Below are positions 14,423 to 22,935 of a stretch of DNA of 64,000 nt, piece by piece. The first letter of the stretch is position 1. Each line of letters starts with the position of its first letter. Under the pieces are notes generated by a model. It was not told the DNA's origin. It made no database searches and worked only from the letters and a program-made list of their open reading frames with translations. The DNA is taken from contig NZ_CP067087.1 of the NCBI RefSeq assembly GCF_016745095.1, positions 2,964,501 through 3,028,500 on the forward strand. The letters run 5' to 3'. The position numbers were made by a program, and so were the translations under genes. The DNA is from Croceicoccus sp. YJ47. Lineage in GTDB: Bacteria; Pseudomonadota; Alphaproteobacteria; Sphingomonadales; Sphingomonadaceae.

Positions 14423-16223
14423 ATATCTGGCGCAAGCCGACCCTACGACAGCTTGGGCAAAGGATGCTGTCGCTGGGAAGTTCGTGTGCGGAGAACTGGT
14501 CAAGCACGCCGCTGAACGTCACCTGCGCGATTTGAAGGATGGAGCGAGCCGCGGGCTTTACTGGAAGCCGGAAGCGGCTGCGCATGCGCTTGGGTTTCTG
14601 CCAGCGGTGTTCAGTGTCACCGATGGGCCAAGGGCTGGGGAGCCGTTCTACCCGCTAAGCTGGCACACGTTCGTTGTCGGCTCGCATTTCGGTTGGCTCA
14701 CGTCGACGGGCCGATGGCGGTTTCGCACCGGATGGTGGGAGACCGGCAAGGGGCAGGCTAAATCTCCGCTGATGGGGGCCATCGGGGTCTACATCATGGG
14801 GTGGTGCAATATCCCGCGAGCCCAGTGCTTTCTGATCGGTCAGGACAAGGCGACAGCCAGCGTTCCGTTCCGGGACGCGGTGGCTATGTGCCGGGCGGAT
14901 ATACCGGGCGAAGCGGACGGCGATAGCTTGGAGAGCCGCGGCGAGGTTATCATTCGCGGCGAAGGCGACAACGCTTGGAAGATCGAGCATCCCGATTCAG
15001 GTGGTTTTTTCCGGACGCTGGCGGGCGGCGACAGCCAGTCTGGTCCGCGCCCGGCGTTCGTCGGGGCTGACGAGATACACGAATTCAAGTCCGACCACTC
15101 CATCGAGACATGGAAGCGGGCGATCGACAAAGTGGCCGGCAATGCGCTGATGGTGCTCGGCACGAACACGCCCGCTACATCGCAGTTGGTCGGCACGAGC
15201 TATTCGGAAATGTACCAGGCGATTGCGAAGGGCGAGGCGCGGGACGACAGCTCGTTCGCGTTCATTGCCCGGGTCGATAAAGAGGACCGCGAAACCATAT
15301 TCGAGAATGAGGCGGCATGGGCGAAGGCATTGCCTGCCCTTGGCGAGACGTTCCCGATAGAAAACCTGCGGGCGACGGTGGCTGCAGCGACTTTGCGGCA
15401 ATCCACAAAGTCGAGCGTAAAGCGCCTGTATTTCGGAATTGACATCGGTGCCGCGGATTTCTGGATCGATGAGGAAAAGTGGGCGGCGGTTCAGGGCGCG
15501 GTGGATAGCCGGGCCATGCGCGGCCGCAAGTGCTGGCTCTCGCTCGATCTGTCTCGCAAGAACGATCTGACCGCGCTGACCGGCACATGGGAAGCTGGTG
15601 ACGGCGGGCTGCTTGCTTCGAAGACCTGGTACTGGACAGTCAGGGAAGGTCTGGAAGATCGCGCTGAGGAAGATCGGGCGCCATATCTGGATTGGGTCGA
15701 GGACGGGTATCTGACGGCCACGCCGGGTTCGACGATCGACTACACGTTTGTCGCGCAGCAGGTCGCGGAAATTGTTGCGGCGCACGACGTTGTCGAGCTC
15801 GTCGTCGACATAGCTTTTGTGACGGAGTTTCGAGAGGCCTGCAATGAGGTGGGGCTTGAAACATGGCTCTACGACGGGCCGGGCAAGCCTGAGGGGCGCG
15901 GGCTTCGGATCGTGAAGCATGCTCAGGGCAAGAAAGTAATCTTCGAGGACCGGCAGCTTTGCATGCCTCATTCGATCACACGGACGGAAGACGCAATTCT
16001 TGAATGCCGTGTCGTCATCGACAGTTCGCCGGTGACCTATTCGTGCGCGGGCAACGTCCATATGGACGAAGACGGGCAAGGCAACCGGTGTTTTGACAAG
16101 GCGAGATCACGCGGGCGCATTGACGGCATGGTGACCATTGCGATGGGCATTGGCGCAGCAACCGCTGCGCAGAAGCCTAAAAAGAAATCGGTTTACGCCT
16201 CCCGCGGCGTGCTGAGGATATAG
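14412..16223 (+). CDS. terminase large subunit
   Basis: A 603-residue packaging motor. The ATPase half has a deviant Walker A (TGKGQAKSPLMGAI) and Walker B (PAFVGADEIHEF). The nuclease half has LSLDLSRKNDLTAL and VVDIAFVTEF acidic centres, and the C-terminus contains RSRGRIDGMVTIAMG. It cuts concatemers and pumps DNA into the prohead through the portal. Start is TTG 14412, overlapping TerS. Confidence 0.88.
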   Translation: MHNKYLAQADPTTAWAKDAVAGKFVCGELVKHAAERHLRDLKDGASRGLYWKPEAAAHALGFLPAVFSVTDGPRAGEPFYPLSWHTFVVGSHFGWLTSTGRWRFRTGWWETGKGQAKSPLMGAIGVYIMGWCNIPRAQCFLIGQDKATASVPFRDAVAMCRADIPGEADGDSLESRGEVIIRGEGDNAWKIEHPDSGGFFRTLAGGDSQSGPRPAFVGADEIHEFKSDHSIETWKRAIDKVAGNALMVLGTNTPATSQLVGTSYSEMYQAIAKGEARDDSSFAFIARVDKEDRETIFENEAAWAKALPALGETFPIENLRATVAAATLRQSTKSSVKRLYFGIDIGAADFWIDEEKWAAVQGAVDSRAMRGRKCWLSLDLSRKNDLTALTGTWEAGDGGLLASKTWYWTVREGLEDRAEEDRAPYLDWVEDGYLTATPGSTIDYTFVAQQVAEIVAAHDVVELVVDIAFVTEFREACNEVGLETWLYDGPGKPEGRGLRIVKHAQGKKVIFEDRQLCMPHSITRTEDAILECRVVIDSSPVTYSCAGNVHMDEDGQGNRCFDKARSRGRIDGMVTIAMGIGAATAAQKPKKKSVYASRGVLRI

Positions 16224-16233
16224 GAGGGCGGAT

Positions 16234-17526
16234 GTGGTGATGTCGCCCGATGATTACAGGAAGCGGGCCGGGTTCCGCCGGTCTGTGGCCAGCCCGCAGG
16301 CAGTCGGCCCGAAAGTTTCAGGGCCGATTACGGCTTATCAGACACTCGATCTGAGTGATCCGGCCCTGATCGAAATGATGCGCGGGGGCCGTATTGGCGT
16401 GGCCGGTGTCGCGGTCAACGAGATTCAGGCGCTTCGGAACAGCACGTTCTTCCGGGCAATGTCGCTCATAGCCGGCTCGATGGGCATGCTGCCGATCCAC
16501 CTGATGCGCCGCAAAGACGATGGCACGACCGAGAAGGCGAAGGACCACCCGCTGTTCAACGTCCTGCATCGCAAGGCCAACGATTTTCAAACGGCGGGAC
16601 AGTTTAAGAGCTACATGCAACTGGCGGCTTTGCTGGACGGCAATGCCTACGCGATGAAGATCCGCTCGCGCGGTGCGGTTCGCCAGTTGGTGCCTTTGCC
16701 GCGGCGCCGGGTCACGCCGCAATTGTCCGATAGTTGGCAGCTGACGTTCAAATACGATCGCCCGAAAGGCGGATCGGTGACCTTGCAATCCGACGATGTG
16801 TTTCATTTCCGTTCGCCGATGACCTTGGACGGTCTGAACGGCGTCAAGCTGCTGGACGTAGCGACCGATACGCTGGGGCTGGCCCTGAAGGCGCAGCACG
16901 CCGCAGCGCGGTTGCTGACGAAGGGGTCCATGGCCCGCGGCGCTCTCGAAACGGAGCAGACGCTGGGCGAAGAGGCTATCAGCCTGCTGAAGCAAAGTTT
17001 GCGCGATGACTATGCGGGCGCCGATGCATCCGATGACTGGATGGTGCTGGAAGAGGGGCTGAAGGCGAAGCTGTTTGCGTCCTCGGCAAGGGATTCGCAG
17101 CTGCGCGAACTGATGCAGGGCGAAGCGGAAGAGGTCGCGCGGTTTTCCGGCGTTCCCCGCCCATTGTTGATGTTCGACGAGACGAGCTGGGGCAGCGGCA
17201 TCGAGCAGCTGGGGCTGTTTTTCGTAACCTACTGCCTGATGCCGTGGTTCGTCATCTGGGAAGAGGCCATCTGGATGTGCCTTCTGAACGAGCGCGAGCA
17301 GGACACCATGTACGCCAAGGTGAACGAGGGCGCGCTGCTGCGCGGATCGCTGAAAGACCAGGCCGAATTCTTCAAGGCGGCTCTGGGTCCGAACACCGGT
17401 TACCTTTCGCAGAATGAAGTGCGGGAAGCCTTTGACCGTAATCCGCGCCCTGACGGCGACGACTTGCCGCGCAACGGGACGAGCGCCGCGGCGATCAATG
17501 AAGAGGACATGCAGGATGCGTCGTAA
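16234..17526 (+). CDS. HK97-family portal protein
   Basis: A 430-residue protein with the HK97 portal layout: early AVNEIQALRNSTFFRAMSLI (cf. the typical VxxxVxxIA motif), LFNVLHRKAND, YAMKIRSRGAVRQLVPL, and the late RFSGVPRPLLM. Twelve copies form the DNA channel at one capsid vertex. Start GTG 16234 or ATG 16240, downstream of GGAGGG; it overlaps the protease by 11 bases. Confidence 0.9.
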   Translation: MVMSPDDYRKRAGFRRSVASPQAVGPKVSGPITAYQTLDLSDPALIEMMRGGRIGVAGVAVNEIQALRNSTFFRAMSLIAGSMGMLPIHLMRRKDDGTTEKAKDHPLFNVLHRKANDFQTAGQFKSYMQLAALLDGNAYAMKIRSRGAVRQLVPLPRRRVTPQLSDSWQLTFKYDRPKGGSVTLQSDDVFHFRSPMTLDGLNGVKLLDVATDTLGLALKAQHAAARLLTKGSMARGALETEQTLGEEAISLLKQSLRDDYAGADASDDWMVLEEGLKAKLFASSARDSQLRELMQGEAEEVARFSGVPRPLLMFDETSWGSGIEQLGLFFVTYCLMPWFVIWEEAIWMCLLNEREQDTMYAKVNEGALLRGSLKDQAEFFKAALGPNTGYLSQNEVREAFDRNPRPDGDDLPRNGTSAAAINEEDMQDAS

Positions 17527-18376
17527 AGGTCTGTTGCAGGTTCGCGCACAGCGGCCCCCAGAAATCACTGGTATCGGCAGCGGATCCGAATGGAAATTCG
17601 AGACGACCGCTTTGGCGCCCGACTTTCAGCATTTCGAGGTCCGGGCGCTGGCCAGCAGCACGCCTACCATTTCGATCTTCGATTACATCGGCGACGATGG
17701 TGATGGCGGGGGTGTCTCGGCATCCCGTATTGCCGGAGCCCTGCGCCAGATCGGCAACAAGCCGGTGACGGTCGAGATCAACTCACCCGGCGGTAGCTAT
17801 TTCGAAGGGGTGGCGATCTACAACCTCCTTCGCCGGCACACGCAGCCGGTGAACGTCCAAGTTCTCGGCATCGCGGCGTCGGCTGCTTCGGTGATTGCGA
17901 TGGCTGGCGATGAAATCGCGATCGCCCATAATGCCGAGATCATGATCCATGAGGCCCGCGGTCTGTTTTTCGGCACCAAGTCGGAGATGAAGGACGGGTG
18001 GGAGACGCTGGGCCGCATCGATGATGCGATGACCAGCACCTATGCCGCCCGCACCGGGCGCGACAAGGCCGAGTTCGACGCGATGATCGCCGGGAAGGAC
18101 GTGTTCTTTCGCGGGCAGGAGGCGATCGACGCTGGCCTCGCCGATGTGATGATGGAGCGCGAGGCCGAAATGCCGGTCTATGCGTCCGCGAATGATTTCC
18201 CGAGCGACAAAGCCTCGCTCGACCGGTTTCTCGCGAAGAATGACATGCCGCGGTCTGCGCGTCGTGATCTTTATCGCGCGATTGGCACGCACAACGCTGC
18301 CGAACCCGCCACGCCCAGCGCTGGCAACGAACCGCAGGCGGATCTTTCCGTCCTGTTTCAAGCCCTCACCGTCTGA
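17516..18376 (+). CDS. ClpP-type prohead maturation protease
   Basis: A 286-residue S14-type protease. VEINSPGGSYFEGVAIYNLL, then the catalytic serine in GIAASAASVIAMAGDEI, then the histidine in IMIHEARG match ClpP-like phage head proteases. It should trim the capsid N-terminus during assembly. Start at the ATG with AGG just upstream, overlapping the portal gene; the capsid gene follows eight bases after the stop. Confidence 0.88.
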   Translation: MRRKGLLQVRAQRPPEITGIGSGSEWKFETTALAPDFQHFEVRALASSTPTISIFDYIGDDGDGGGVSASRIAGALRQIGNKPVTVEINSPGGSYFEGVAIYNLLRRHTQPVNVQVLGIAASAASVIAMAGDEIAIAHNAEIMIHEARGLFFGTKSEMKDGWETLGRIDDAMTSTYAARTGRDKAEFDAMIAGKDVFFRGQEAIDAGLADVMMEREAEMPVYASANDFPSDKASLDRFLAKNDMPRSARRDLYRAIGTHNAAEPATPSAGNEPQADLSVLFQALTV

Positions 18377-18383
18377 AAGGACA

Positions 18384-19664
18384 ATGACGATGAATATGAT
18401 TTCCAACCTGCGCGGCGCTGCCGCGACGGGCCGGGGCCTCGTTGCCGTGCGCGCCGAAGCCCAGCCCAAGACGCCCGCTTCCATTCCGGAACTGGCGACC
18501 GCCTTCGAAGCGTTCAAGGCTACGCACACCCAGCAGCTCGACGAAATCAAGGCGGGCCGCGAAGATGTGGTGACGAAAGACAAGCTCGAAACGATCAATG
18601 CCGCCCTCAGCGAACTGCAGGCCGCAGTCGATGAGCAGGCCAAGATCACCGCTGCGGCCAAACTCGGCAATGGCGCAGTGATCGGCGATATTCAGGGCGA
18701 CCCCGAATATACCGCGGCATTCAAGCAGCACATGCGCAAGGGCGATAACGCCGACAGCGACATCAAGGCCGCCATGCAGAAGGGCACCGATGCGGACGGC
18801 GGTTATCTGGCGCCGATCGAATGGGACCGCACCATCGGCGAAAAGCTGAAGAAGATCAGCCCGATGCGCGCCGAAAGCCGCGTTATCACGATTTCCGGCG
18901 CCGGCTTCAAGAAGTTCTTCAGCGACCGCAATGTCGGTTCGGGTTGGGTCGGTGAGACGGCATCCCGGCCTACCACTGCCACTCCGCAGATCGGCCAGGT
19001 CGAGTTTCAGCCCGGCGAGCTTTATGCAAACCCCGCCATTTCGCAGGGTCTGCTGGACGATGCCGCCGTGGATCTGGAACAGTGGCTTTCCAGCGAGGTC
19101 GATACCGAGTTTGCACGCCAGGAAGGGATCGCCTTTCTCTCGGGCGACGGTTCGAACAAGCCGCACGGTGTTCTGACCTATGTGGAAGGTGCTGCAAACG
19201 CGACGCGCCACCCCTATGGTGCGATCAAGGTGCTGAACAGCGGCGCGGCTGCTGCCTTCACCGGCGATGGCTTTCTCGACCTCATGTACGACCTGCCGAG
19301 CGAATATGCGCAGAACGCGAAGCTGTTCATCAATCGCCTCGCCATGGGCAGCGCGCGCAAGCTGAAGGACGGGCAGAATAACTATCTGTGGCAACCGTCC
19401 TATGCCTCGGGCCAGCCCCAGACCCTTGGTGGTGCGCCGGTCGTGGAAATGACCGACATGCCTCCGGTCGCCGCGGGGAACATCGCCGCGCTCTACGGCG
19501 ACATGGAAGCCACCTATTTGGTGGTCGACCGCATCGGTATCCGCGTTCTGCGCGATCCGTTCACCAACAAGCCGTTCGTGCATTTCTACACGACCAAGCG
19601 CGTCGGCGGCGGTGTCCACAACCCCGAGCCCATGCGCGCGCTTCGCATCGGCACGGGTACCTAA
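18384..19664 (+). CDS. HK97-fold major capsid protein
   Basis: A 426-residue protein. Residues about 1-110 are a helical delta-like scaffold (FEAFKATHTQQLDEIKAG), followed by the HK97 capsid core: TDADGGYLAPIEWDRTIGEK, VGETASRPTTATPQIGQV and GIAFLSGDGSNKPHGVLTY. The ClpP-type protease upstream probably removes the delta region. Start at ATG 18384 after AAAGGA. Confidence 0.92.
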   Translation: MTMNMISNLRGAAATGRGLVAVRAEAQPKTPASIPELATAFEAFKATHTQQLDEIKAGREDVVTKDKLETINAALSELQAAVDEQAKITAAAKLGNGAVIGDIQGDPEYTAAFKQHMRKGDNADSDIKAAMQKGTDADGGYLAPIEWDRTIGEKLKKISPMRAESRVITISGAGFKKFFSDRNVGSGWVGETASRPTTATPQIGQVEFQPGELYANPAISQGLLDDAAVDLEQWLSSEVDTEFARQEGIAFLSGDGSNKPHGVLTYVEGAANATRHPYGAIKVLNSGAAAAFTGDGFLDLMYDLPSEYAQNAKLFINRLAMGSARKLKDGQNNYLWQPSYASGQPQTLGGAPVVEMTDMPPVAAGNIAALYGDMEATYLVVDRIGIRVLRDPFTNKPFVHFYTTKRVGGGVHNPEPMRALRIGTGT

Positions 19665-19718
19665 TTCAGTCGGGCCGGGTTCGCCCCGGCCCGGGTCTGA
19701 TGAACCAGGAGACAATTC

Positions 19719-19943
19719 ATGACCAAGAAACCCGACAGCAATGGCGTGAAGCCCGCCGACAACGTCGATACGTCCGGTGCGCCGCAGCAGATCGTCCCCG
19801 ACGTCGACATGGAGCATCCCGCCGTCGACAATGACCCGCGTGCAGGTACGTCGGCCGAGCAGAACAAGATCGACTTCAACGACCCGACGCTTTCGGGATC
19901 GGAAGCGGTCGAGAAGAACCTGAAGGACCTGGACAAGGGTTGA
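19719..19943 (+). CDS. small protein after the capsid gene
   Basis: A 74-residue acidic, proline-rich protein with no predicted fold (MTKKPDSNGVKPADNVDTSG), preceded by AGGAG. Its place between capsid and connector suggests a head decoration or assembly role, but it could be a non-structural accessory. Confidence 0.5.
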   Translation: MTKKPDSNGVKPADNVDTSGAPQQIVPDVDMEHPAVDNDPRAGTSAEQNKIDFNDPTLSGSEAVEKNLKDLDKG

Positions 19944-19990
19944 ATGGATGCGCTGGCCTTCGGGTCGGCGCGTCTTCATAGGAGACTGCC

Positions 19991-20500
19991 ATGGCGCTTC
20001 CGGTTTCGCTTGATGAGGCAAAACGTCAACTGCGCGTCATCGGCGATGATGAAAACGATACTATCGCGGATTTCATCAAGGACGCCGCTGGGTGGGTCGA
20101 AGAATATACCGGCCATTTGCTTGAACCGAGGGAGGTTCGCGAACGCTTTTCCAGTTTCGAACGGCTGCAGCTGCGACATTGGCCGATTTCAAACGAAACA
20201 GTGATCGTGACGGTGTCAGGTACTGTGCTCGCAGATGCGAGGTTGCTAAGCGCAGTTCGCCCGGCTCGCCTTCTGCCTGCAGCCGATGCCGCTTGGCCCC
20301 GTCTAAACGGCGGAGATGTGGTGGAAGTAACCTATATTGCAGGATATTCGACGCCTGCCGATGTTCCTCGCAACTTCGTTCGGGCAATGTTGGTACTGAT
20401 TGGCGGCTATGATGCCGACCGTGAAGGCGGTGAAGTGTTTCAGGCGGCGGAGGAAACCGCCAAGCGGCTGTGCCGGACGAAAAAGGCTTGGGTCGCATGA
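19991..20500 (+). CDS. head-tail connector, gp6 type
   Basis: A 169-residue protein: LDEAKRQLRVIGDDENDTIADFIKDA at the N-terminus and YIAGYSTPADVPRNFVRAMLVL at the C-terminus are hallmarks of HK97 gp6-like connector proteins, which stack below the portal. Preceded by AGGAG; overlaps the adaptor gene by four bases. Confidence 0.8.
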   Translation: MALPVSLDEAKRQLRVIGDDENDTIADFIKDAAGWVEEYTGHLLEPREVRERFSSFERLQLRHWPISNETVIVTVSGTVLADARLLSAVRPARLLPAADAAWPRLNGGDVVEVTYIAGYSTPADVPRNFVRAMLVLIGGYDADREGGEVFQAAEETAKRLCRTKKAWVA

Positions 20501-20820
20501 GCGCCGGGCGCCGCCGCGACCTGATCGTTTTTGAACGGGCGACCCAAGTAGAAAACACCTTGGGCAATGTTCGTGAACAATGGGCTGAGTACAAGCAGGA
20601 ATACGCTGCCATATTCTACGGCAGAGGTGCTGAGCGCCGCCAAGCAGCAGTCGAGCAGGGCACCCAATCCGCAACTTTCCAGGTCAGGATTAATGCGCGA
20701 ACTCGCGCATTGACGGTCAGGGACCGAATACTGTTCGCCGGGGTATGGGACATTGAGGGCATTGCACTCGACGCGCCAAAACGAGGTCAGATGGAAGTGA
20801 CCGCGGTTAGGGTCTCTTAA
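20497..20820 (+). CDS. head-tail adaptor (head closure) protein
   Basis: A 107-residue protein with RRRDLIVFERATQVENTLGN, AAIFYGRGAERRQA and TVRDRILFAGVWDIEGIAL, matching head-tail adaptor/head-closure proteins of siphoviruses. The ATG overlaps the gp6 stop. It probably closes the connector after packaging. Confidence 0.75.
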   Translation: MSAGRRRDLIVFERATQVENTLGNVREQWAEYKQEYAAIFYGRGAERRQAAVEQGTQSATFQVRINARTRALTVRDRILFAGVWDIEGIALDAPKRGQMEVTAVRVS

Positions 20821-21260
20821 TGGCTCGTGAGGTCGTCCAGCTCATCGGTATGCGCGAACTTGAGCGCGCTCTAGGAGAGTTGCCGAAAGCAACTCGCCGT
20901 AGGACCGCTTTGAACGCGCTACGAAAGGGAGCGGAGCCGCTTGCTAAGGCCGCAAGAGCGCTGGCGCCGACGGATAAAGGCAACCTCAAAGAGGGTATCA
21001 AGGTCAGCGCTACTCTCGCCCGCTCTCAGCGAGGATATAAGGGCAGCATCGCAGACGTCGAAATGTATGTCGGGCCGGGGCAGCACCCGCAGGCTATCAC
21101 GCAAGAATTCGGGACATTCAAAGAACCAGCGCAGCCCTATATGCGGCCCGCTTGGAGCCTCACCCGTTACAGCGTGCTTGATTTGATCGGCGCGCACCTT
21201 GGCATTGAAATCGAGAAGACGGCAGCGCGGGAACGCCGCAAGGCCGAGCGGGGCAGATAG
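20820..21260 (+). CDS. HK97 gp10-family tail completion protein
   Basis: A 146-residue protein. LIGMRELERALGELPKA, then KAARALAPTDKGNLKEGI and EFGTFKEPAQPYMRPAW are the conserved blocks of the HK97 gp10 family, which joins head and tail. The start overlaps the adaptor's stop and the next gene starts one base after its stop. Confidence 0.85.
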   Translation: MAREVVQLIGMRELERALGELPKATRRRTALNALRKGAEPLAKAARALAPTDKGNLKEGIKVSATLARSQRGYKGSIADVEMYVGPGQHPQAITQEFGTFKEPAQPYMRPAWSLTRYSVLDLIGAHLGIEIEKTAARERRKAERGR

Positions 21261-21650
21261 ATGGAAGCAGCGTTGCGCGCTCGCCTGTTGGCCGACGCCG
21301 GACTCTCGGCGCTCGTCCAGAAGATTTCGTGGTTGGTCCGGGCGCAGAGCTCAGCGCTGCCCGCGATCACCTTGCAGAAAGTCACCCTTGATCGCGGCTA
21401 TACATACGATGGCGCGTCTGGTTTTCGGGGTGAAACTGTCCAGTTCGATATATGGTCGAACGATGACGAGATGCTCTTGCAAATCCGAGGCGCCCTGACC
21501 GCTGCACTTGAAAAAAGCGCAGTTGCAGGCGGGGTGACGTTTTCCCCTTCTTTCCTCAATTCCGAACGCCAAACAGTCGAAGATGTGGCGGGCGTCGGTG
21601 CCGTGTTCAGGATTAGCCTGGACGCGATTGTTTGGTGGCAACCCTCTTAG
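21261..21650 (+). CDS. tail terminator, DUF3168 family
   Basis: A 129-residue protein with EAALRARLLADAGLSALV near the start, VQFDIWSNDDEMLLQIRGAL in the middle and a C-terminal RISLDAIVWW strand: the DUF3168 pattern. These proteins form the ring capping the tail tube. Gene order (gp10, DUF3168, tail tube) is canonical. Confidence 0.8.
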   Translation: MEAALRARLLADAGLSALVQKISWLVRAQSSALPAITLQKVTLDRGYTYDGASGFRGETVQFDIWSNDDEMLLQIRGALTAALEKSAVAGGVTFSPSFLNSERQTVEDVAGVGAVFRISLDAIVWWQPS

Positions 21651-21662
21651 GAGTAATGACAA

Positions 21663-22100
21663 ATGACTGACGCAGTGATCGGCTATGGTGCCCAGTTTCA
21701 CCTTTCGACCAATGTGACCGCAGCAAACCTCGCGAAGGTGGCCGAGGTTATCGAGATCGGGCTTCCCGACCCCCAGACTGCCGACGCTGAGGCAACACAC
21801 TTTGAATCGCCCGGTCGCCAGCGCGAATATATCCCCGGCCTGATCGACAATGGCGAAATCACGATCGGTATCAACTGGATCCCGGGCTCCGATACCGATG
21901 CGCTGATCAAAAGCGCGCAGGAGGACGACGCGTCGCGTGCAATGAAGATCGTTATCCCGACTGGGACGGTCGATCAGGAGTTCAGCTTCCTCGGCATTGT
22001 GAAGGGCTTCGCGAAGAATGTTCCGATGGATGATCGCATGACCGCCACGGTGACGATTCGTGTTGCTTACGCGGTCACGCAGGCTGCGGCGGGCGCATAA
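21663..22100 (+). CDS. major tail tube protein
   Basis: A 145-residue protein with the tail-tube beta pattern: VIGYGAQFHLSTNVTAAN, HFESPGRQREYIPGLIDNGE, and a C-terminal MTATVTIRVAYAVT strand. It should polymerise into the tail tube around the tape measure protein. Preceded by AGGAG; the chaperone gene follows at once. Confidence 0.8.
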   Translation: MTDAVIGYGAQFHLSTNVTAANLAKVAEVIEIGLPDPQTADAEATHFESPGRQREYIPGLIDNGEITIGINWIPGSDTDALIKSAQEDDASRAMKIVIPTGTVDQEFSFLGIVKGFAKNVPMDDRMTATVTIRVAYAVTQAAAGA

Positions 22101-22101
22101 C

Positions 22102-22455
22102 ATGCCGAATGCAATCAGAGGTGAGACGACGCTGAAGGCGGGCGAGGAAACCTATACGCTTCTTTGCGACATAAATGCGCTGTGCCTCGCCGAGGAGCAG
22201 TTAGGCATGGATATCGACATGCTGCTTGCCCGCTATTCCGGCGGGACCAGCACGCGGCTTGTTCGCGGATTGCTTTGGGCGGCGCTACAGGCAAAGCACG
22301 AATGCACGATTGAGCAGGCTGGTAATATCATCACTGATGCAGGTTTTCTGTCGGCCAAGGCGGCGCTGGAAACGGCGTTGCTGCTGGCGATGCCTGCGCC
22401 GGAGGATAAGAAGCCGGGAAAGGCTCCGAGGAAAGCAAAGGTTGGGACTGGCTGA
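22102..22455 (+). CDS. tail assembly chaperone, upstream frame (GTA gp10-like)
   Basis: A 117-residue protein with MPNAIRGETTLKAGEETYTL, FDINALCLAEEQLG-like INALCLAEEQLGMDIDMLLA, and LVRGLLWAALQAKH: the GTA-gp10/tail chaperone signature. It corresponds to lambda gpG. The last codons contain GGGAAAG (22416-22422), where a -1 slip would continue into the next frame and make a longer G-T fusion. It would assist tape-measure folding and tail assembly. Confidence 0.75.
   Translation: MPNAIRGETTLKAGEETYTLLCDINALCLAEEQLGMDIDMLLARYSGGTSTRLVRGLLWAALQAKHECTIEQAGNIITDAGFLSAKAALETALLLAMPAPEDKKPGKAPRKAKVGTG
22416..22422 (+). promoter_or_regulatory. -1 ribosomal frameshift site GGGAAAG
   Basis: In the chaperone frame the heptamer reads G-GGA-AAG, the X-XXY-YYZ form and the same heptamer used by lambda G/T. 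After a -1 shift the frame stays open to 22,715. The zero frame ends 33 bases after the slip site. This is the gene position at which siphoviruses use such a shift. Confidence 0.75.
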
Positions 22456-22715
22456 AACTGTTCCAGCTATGGGCAGAGATGGGATATGACCCCGAAGTGT
22501 TCTGGCGGCAGACGCCTCGCCTTTTGAAAGCAGCGATCGCCGGATATACGAACCGCGAGCGCTCAGCGCATCGGGAAATGATGTATGGCGCATGGCATGG
22601 AGCCGCCTTTCAGCGGGCTAAGAAGATGCCGCCCCTTAACCAGGTCTTGGGCGACAAGCGGAAAGCGCAGACACCGGAACAGATGCTGGCGATCATGCAG
22701 TCGCTTGCGGTTTAA
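22422..22715 (+). CDS. tail assembly chaperone, downstream (T) frame
   Basis: The -1 frame after the slip site encodes 97 codons: GWDWLKLFQLWAEMGYDPEV, FWRQTPRLLKAAIAGY, and PPLNQVLGDKR. The W-P-FW-TPR arrangement is typical of the second chaperone of siphophages and gene transfer agents. Made by frameshift, the fusion would be about 204 residues; an internal ATG at 22479 gives a 78-residue alternative that lacks the conserved WDWLKLF block, which favours the frameshift. Confidence 0.7.
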   Translation, partial: GSEESKGWDWLKLFQLWAEMGYDPEVFWRQTPRLLKAAIAGYTNRERSAHREMMYGAWHGAAFQRAKKMPPLNQVLGDKRKAQTPEQMLAIMQSLAV

Positions 22716-22894
22716 TCGCGATTGTGCCGCGATCGGTACATAATGCCATGCACGCAATAGGGTGCAGCGACCATAAACAACCCGACTGCCGCTGCGGCCC
22801 CTTGTTGTGCCGCCCCGGGCATACCGAATGACAATAATATCAAAATCGCGCCTAGCACCGCGCCGACGTAAGTCAGAACGCCAAATATCTTCAT
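22712..22894 (-). CDS. minus-strand membrane protein inserted in tail operon
   Basis: A 60-residue protein with two hydrophobic segments (VLTYVGAVLGAILILLSFGM and AAAAVGLFMVAAPY). AAAGGGGA precedes its ATG. It is convergent to the late genes, its stop sharing TTAA with the chaperone stop. Its orientation suggests a cargo gene expressed from the lysogen, perhaps affecting the host envelope; function unknown. Confidence 0.55.
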   Translation of the reverse strand: MKIFGVLTYVGAVLGAILILLSFGMPGAAQQGAAAAVGLFMVAAPYCVHGIMYRSRHNRD

Positions 22895-22935
22895 GCCGAA
22901 TCCCCTTTCACCTTTGATACGTAGGAGCGTCGCTT

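Noticed and set aside
18366-20021. 551-codon minus-strand frame opposite the capsid genes
   Set aside because: Fully antisense to the capsid gene; composition typical of a codon mirror; no ribosome site.
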